Origin: Hippopus hippopus
Lineage: Eukaryota; Mollusca; Bivalvia; Cardiida; Cardiidae
Reading direction: 5' to 3'
Assembly (NCBI GenBank): GCA_946811185.2
Contig: OX328099.1
Span: 68,886,714 to 68,950,713, forward strand
DNA length: 64,000 bases
Shown here: piece after piece, positions 60,881-64,000 of the stretch
Position numbering within the stretch: the first letter of the stretch is position 1
How the letters are laid out: each line of letters begins with the position of its first letter
The notes under the pieces: model-generated
Database searches by the model: none
The model's input: the letters and a program-made list of their open reading frames with translations, nothing else
What the model was told of the DNA's origin: nothing
Translations under genes and position numbers: made by a program

Positions 60881-61465
60881 ATGACAAGTTACACTACTGT
60901 TAAACTAAATATATCTGAAGGACAAAAGCAAAAGCTTCAACATGCTGTTAAAGGTGGTTGTCCAGTAAGTATTCGTTTAGGTCATGAAGATTTACAAGGT
61001 AATGATGTTTTAGCAATTACTAATTCACAAGCAAAAAAAATTGCTAAAGCCTATAAGAGTGGTAAGGGTATAACTATTAAAATGTCTGCGAAACAACTTA
61101 AACATAATATGAAAATAGAGGGAGGTTTTCTTGGAATGTTAGCTGGGTTGGCTGCGACTGCTTTACCGATGTTAACAAAAACTGTTTTACCAGCTTTAGG
61201 TGTTGGTGCTCTGTCTGGATTAACTCAAACAGGGGTACAAAAAGCATTGGGTTCTGGTCTTTATCTTAAAAAAGGAGGTTGCGTTTGTCAGGTGGAAACT
61301 GATGGATCTGGATTATACTTAAAGCCATACAAAGGTAAAGGATTAGGGTCTGTTGGTGATGGATTGTATTTAAAACAAGGAGGAAAAATGTATGATGGAA
61401 AAGGACTTTTGCTTGGACCTAACAGTCCATTTGCTAATATACCTATTTTAGGAGCTATCTTATAA
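60881..61465 (+). CDS. Gly-rich membrane-active-like virion protein
   Basis: 194 residues, intact. N-terminal TVKLNISEGQKQKLQHAVKG and ITIKMSAKQLKHN look like a small beta domain. A hydrophobic helix pair follows, GGFLGMLAGLAATALPMLT and VLPALGVGALSGLTQ (about 92-128), then GSGLYLKKGG, SGLYLKPYKG and DGLYLKQGG repeats and the closing PFANIPILGAIL. Helices of this kind in adenovirus pVI disrupt membranes. A protease-processed precursor is plausible, though I cannot point to a cleavage site with confidence. TTATATATAAAAATG is at the start. 25 bp after the penton gene. Confidence 0.75.
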   Translation: MTSYTTVKLNISEGQKQKLQHAVKGGCPVSIRLGHEDLQGNDVLAITNSQAKKIAKAYKSGKGITIKMSAKQLKHNMKIEGGFLGMLAGLAATALPMLTKTVLPALGVGALSGLTQTGVQKALGSGLYLKKGGCVCQVETDGSGLYLKPYKGKGLGSVGDGLYLKQGGKMYDGKGLLLGPNSPFANIPILGAIL

Positions 61466-61501
61466 AAATATTAATATAAAAAAATAATACATAATTAAAA
61501 A

Positions 61502-61900
61502 ATGATGCGTAGAAATAGTTGTGATTTTCGAATTAATGAAAATATAAAAGAAGTAATATGGGTTCCTTTCCAAAATTTGGAATATCCACCTAAAAAAATA
61601 GCAGATAATATGTGGGAAGTATATTCACAAAGTGAAATAATACTACAACCTGGAAAAAGTGCAGGATTGCAACTTGGGCTAGGGTGTATTTCAAGAGGCT
61701 GTGGTAATATTGCAAGTATACTTAAAGATAATTTATTCTTAAAAGGTCTAATACACGAGGAAGACCCAAAATTTGGTACAAGAGATGATATATTTGTAAT
61801 TATAAAAAATATTTCTGATAAAAAGATTATCGCAAAAAATGAACCTTTATTTTTTGTTTTTTATGATGATGGACATCATGATTATATAAGTAATGATTAA
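61502..61900 (+). CDS. dUTPase-fold-like protein 2
   Basis: 132 residues, intact. WVPFQNLEYPPKKIADNMWE, EIILQPGKSAGLQLGLGCIS, then FVIIKNISDKKIIAKNEPLF and FVFYDDGHHD. It is a paralogue of the next gene with the same strand order (QPGxSAGLQLGLG corresponds to the PPGxxxxLxLGFG segment). Catalytic dUTPase motifs are not evident. It serves as a reference showing where the element 1 homologue loses its frame. Confidence 0.6.
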   Translation: MMRRNSCDFRINENIKEVIWVPFQNLEYPPKKIADNMWEVYSQSEIILQPGKSAGLQLGLGCISRGCGNIASILKDNLFLKGLIHEEDPKFGTRDDIFVIIKNISDKKIIAKNEPLFFVFYDDGHHDYISND

Positions 61901-61954
61901 GTTATATTGTAATGTTATAAATAATATTTAAATATTATTTGTAACAAAATAAAA

Positions 61955-62332
61955 ATGGGTATACACAAATTTGGTATAAAACCTAATATTACTAATCAAC
62001 ATAAAACTATATTTTGGAAACCTAACTTACACGCTGATAATCCTCCCATCAAGCAAGATCCTTTAAAATGGAAAATATACTCACAAGTACCTATTAAGAT
62101 TCCTCCTCGTGATGGTATGAGACTTTCGCTAGGATTTGGTTATATAACTACACGAGGAGTTGTAGTGATATCTGTTAGTAACAAATGGAAAGATAGTTTA
62201 ACCATTTTTAATGGTACACATCTTGATAATGAGACTAACGATATCTTAGTATACATTTATAATTTCTCACAAAAACCAATTGAAATATCTGAGGGTGAGT
62301 TATTTTGCTATCTAAAATACTTGCAATCCTGA
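61955..62332 (+). CDS. dUTPase-fold-like protein 1
   Basis: 125 residues, intact. IKIPPRDGMRLSLGFGYITT, GTHLDNETNDILVYIYNFSQ and PIEISEGELFCYLKYLQS. Near-identical to 31248-31628. The two tandem barrel proteins are kept in both elements, so they are part of the core gene set. They may be structural (capsid decoration) or regulators like E4-ORF1 rather than enzymes. The inference rests on strand pattern. Confidence 0.62.
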   Translation: MGIHKFGIKPNITNQHKTIFWKPNLHADNPPIKQDPLKWKIYSQVPIKIPPRDGMRLSLGFGYITTRGVVVISVSNKWKDSLTIFNGTHLDNETNDILVYIYNFSQKPIEISEGELFCYLKYLQS

Positions 62333-62360
62333 GATAAAAAATCATAATTTTAATAAAAAA

Positions 62361-63040
62361 ATGACAGATATAGATCAAAAACATCCTAATAAAGTCTATC
62401 CTTTATTAGCTAAAGAAAGTAATACACCTTCAGCCCCGTCTATTGAAATGATGTCACAAGATGACAAAGGTCATTCCTACCGTTTACAAAAGATATCCGA
62501 AGTACAAAAGTTTCTTGAGAATGAAGTTCAAAAAAGAGAAGCCCTAGCAAAGAAATATTTTAGAGCCGCAAGAGTTGTTGATAATATTGATACAACATTA
62601 ATTGGGTTAACAATGGCTTCTGGTGTTGGGGGAGCCATATTATTAGGTACAGTTGTAGCGGTACCAGTAGCATTGGGTTTAGAAATTACAGGTGCAGGAA
62701 CCGGATTACTCTCAATGGTAGGTAAATATGTAGTAAGAAATTCAAAAACAAAGGGAGAAAAACATCAAAAGATTAGAATGATAGCTGATGCTAAGCTTGA
62801 TACAATTGCTTCACATATATCCAAAGCTTTAGTTGATAATCATATATCAGATGAAGAGTTTAAATTATCATGGAAGAACAAGAGAAGTATAAGAAGATGA
62901 AAGATGAAATAAGAACAAAAACTAAGAAAAAGATATCTACCGAAAATGAAGAAAGTTTAATTGAGAGAGGGAGGCGTGAGCAAAGGGAGTCCTTTCGGAG
63001 GCTGGTTGAAAAACATCACGGTGGGACGCTTGAATATTAA
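62361..63040 (+). pseudogene. Two-segment membrane protein (frameshifted)
   Basis: The homologue of 30561-31211. The open part (62361-62900, 179 residues) has SYRLQKISEVQKFLENEVQK, the hydrophobic pair LTMASGVGGAILLGTVVAVP and GAGTGLLSMVGKYV, and ISDEEFKL. A one-base deletion near 62866 shifts the frame. The C-terminal coiled part is readable in the other frame to TAA 63038-63040. The product lacks the coiled tail. Confidence 0.8.
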
Positions 63041-63148
63041 AAGACCAAAAATAAAGTTTTCATGCAGCTTTAGTTATGAAACGTGTTAAAAATTATGATA
63101 AAAATTATGATAAAAACTGAGATAAAAAATTATTTTAGTAATAAAAAA

Positions 63149-64000
63149 ATGTCTTCTTTAAAAATCGCTGATCCTGCAAAAAGGGACTTAATTGTAAAAG
63201 AATATCTTGAAACAAAAAAGAAGATTCGGGATAATCTACTAACGGAGAGAACAGGCGAAAAGGAACTTCAAACTGATCTTTTAAAGTTTTTTAAACCTAT
63301 TACGGAAACACAAAAAGCTACAATAAAGGAGATTACAGAAGGACTTAAACCTATTAAAGAAAGTGTAGAAAACTTACCACAAGCTATTAAGTTTCCAGCA
63401 TTTCCATCTATCACAGCTTACGAAAAACCAGAAGAAGATGTACTTGATGAGATAAGGCGAGCTAAGAAACAGATGGAAGAAGCAGATGACTATCCAGTTT
63501 TTGTTGGACCACTCGCGGAGAAGTACCTAAGAAAGTTTACTACTAAGTCTGAAGCTGATACAACATATGGGTTATATGACAAAAATGGTAAATTTTACAT
63601 TGGCAAAACACAAGTTGGCATTTTAGAAGATGATATTTTAGTTGGTGATAGTTTTTATGAAGGTACACCTGGTTTATGGGAATTAATCATATCTAGAGTA
63701 CCAGACCAAAATATTTATAATGATGAGGATCTTAAAAATTACAAGGATATAATGTTAGAAAGCAATACCCTCTATCGTAATAATGACCCAAAAACTAATT
63801 CTCCAAAAAGCGGTAAACCATATAAATGGAAAAACATTCTTTCCCACATTTGGTTTGATAAAAAATTCCTTGGAAAAGGAATTGTTATCCCGTGTGACCC
63901 TAACGCATTAATAAAAAGACTAGACCTGTTGTTGGCAAGTAAAAAAGCAGGCAACACAGGTGTAAGAAACGAGTTAGTGAGCATTTGTGATGAATTAAAA
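63149..64000 (+). CDS. Conserved unknown Polinton protein (runs off window)
   Basis: Open from ATG 63149 for 284 codons to the window edge with no stop. Words: MSSLKIADPAKRDLIVKEYL, PQAIKFPAFPSITAY, TYGLYDKNGKFYIGKT, EGTPGLWELI, KWKNILSHIWFDKKF and DPNALIKRLDLLLASKKAG. N-terminal coiled region, then an alpha/beta domain. It is the intact counterpart of the broken gene at 29482-30356, where about 15 further codons follow. Function unknown. The FYIGK..V.....I.VGD pair suggests a compact beta hairpin domain. Confidence 0.82.
   Translation, partial: MSSLKIADPAKRDLIVKEYLETKKKIRDNLLTERTGEKELQTDLLKFFKPITETQKATIKEITEGLKPIKESVENLPQAIKFPAFPSITAYEKPEEDVLDEIRRAKKQMEEADDYPVFVGPLAEKYLRKFTTKSEADTTYGLYDKNGKFYIGKTQVGILEDDILVGDSFYEGTPGLWELIISRVPDQNIYNDEDLKNYKDIMLESNTLYRNNDPKTNSPKSGKPYKWKNILSHIWFDKKFLGKGIVIPCDPNALIKRLDLLLASKKAGNTGVRNELVSICDELK

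Larger units (their letters stand above)
53974..64000. mobile_element. Polinton-like element 2 (right end outside window)
   Basis: Related to element 1 and inverted relative to it: fibre, protease, integrase and PLA2 on the minus strand, then ATPase, unknown, penton, Gly-rich, two dUTPase-like, helical and unknown genes on the plus strand. The polymerase and capsid side should lie beyond 64000. The left boundary is uncertain. The region from 53974 is included because the RING gene runs antisense into the fibre gene. No left inverted repeat was found. Protein identity to element 1 is high, but the DNA is more AT-rich and poorer in CG. Confidence 0.85.

Noticed and set aside
1..64000. CRISPR array, bacterial operons or riboswitches
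   Set aside because: No regular short repeats with spacers and no ribosome-binding-site pattern; the mobile elements are all eukaryotic.

Overview
The window looks like animal genomic DNA, most likely from a bivalve mollusc. It is AT-rich and mostly non-coding. It holds tRNA-derived SINEs whose 3' end (GGCGTTAAACACC) resembles molluscan V-SINEs, many small foldback repeats, and remains of a CR1-like LINE, an LTR retrotransposon and a mariner element. The host origin is inferred from this repeat content, not proven. Almost all recognisable coding DNA belongs to mobile or virus-like elements.

Layout: a decayed CR1-like LINE lies at 1040-4281 (minus strand). From 4.3 to 22.4 kb there is repeat-rich intergenic DNA with two direct copies of a small secreted-protein gene (7484-7824, frameshifted; 20099-20455, intact). 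A complete Polinton/Maverick (adintovirus-like) provirus, element 1, occupies 22602-39381. It has long terminal inverted repeats starting AG and ending CT, and an imperfect 6-bp target duplication (GTCCGA/GTCTGA). A truncated LTR retrotransposon fragment (minus strand) spans about 39.9-42.95 kb, with a copied tRNA-Lys at its primer-binding site. A mariner-like remnant is at 45.3-46.3 kb, followed by more intergenic repeats. From about 54 kb to the right edge lies a second, related Polinton-like element (element 2), inverted relative to element 1 and cut off by the window end.

Both elements carry one virion and integration module in the same order: fibre-like protein, adenain-like protease, integrase with chromodomain, then a PLA2 protein, and diverging from it the packaging ATPase, a variable gene, a penton-like protein, a glycine-rich membrane-active-like protein, two dUTPase-fold-like proteins, a two-helix membrane protein and a conserved unknown protein. 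Element 1 also shows the rest: another core-like protein, an unknown, the double jelly-roll major capsid protein, a NUMOD1-like protein, and a SAP-domain plus protein-primed DNA polymerase B region. Both are damaged. Element 1 has breaks in polymerase, capsid, ATPase, PLA2 and others; element 2 in fibre, ATPase and the helical protein. Integrase, protease and penton are open in both.

Most notable: TATA-like sequences sitting directly on start codons throughout both elements; the polymerase 3' end lying inside the inverted repeat; and exchange of the gene beyond the fibre gene exactly at a conserved hairpin, where element 2 carries a RING-finger gene and a Pro/Gln-repeat coiled-coil gene not seen in element 1.
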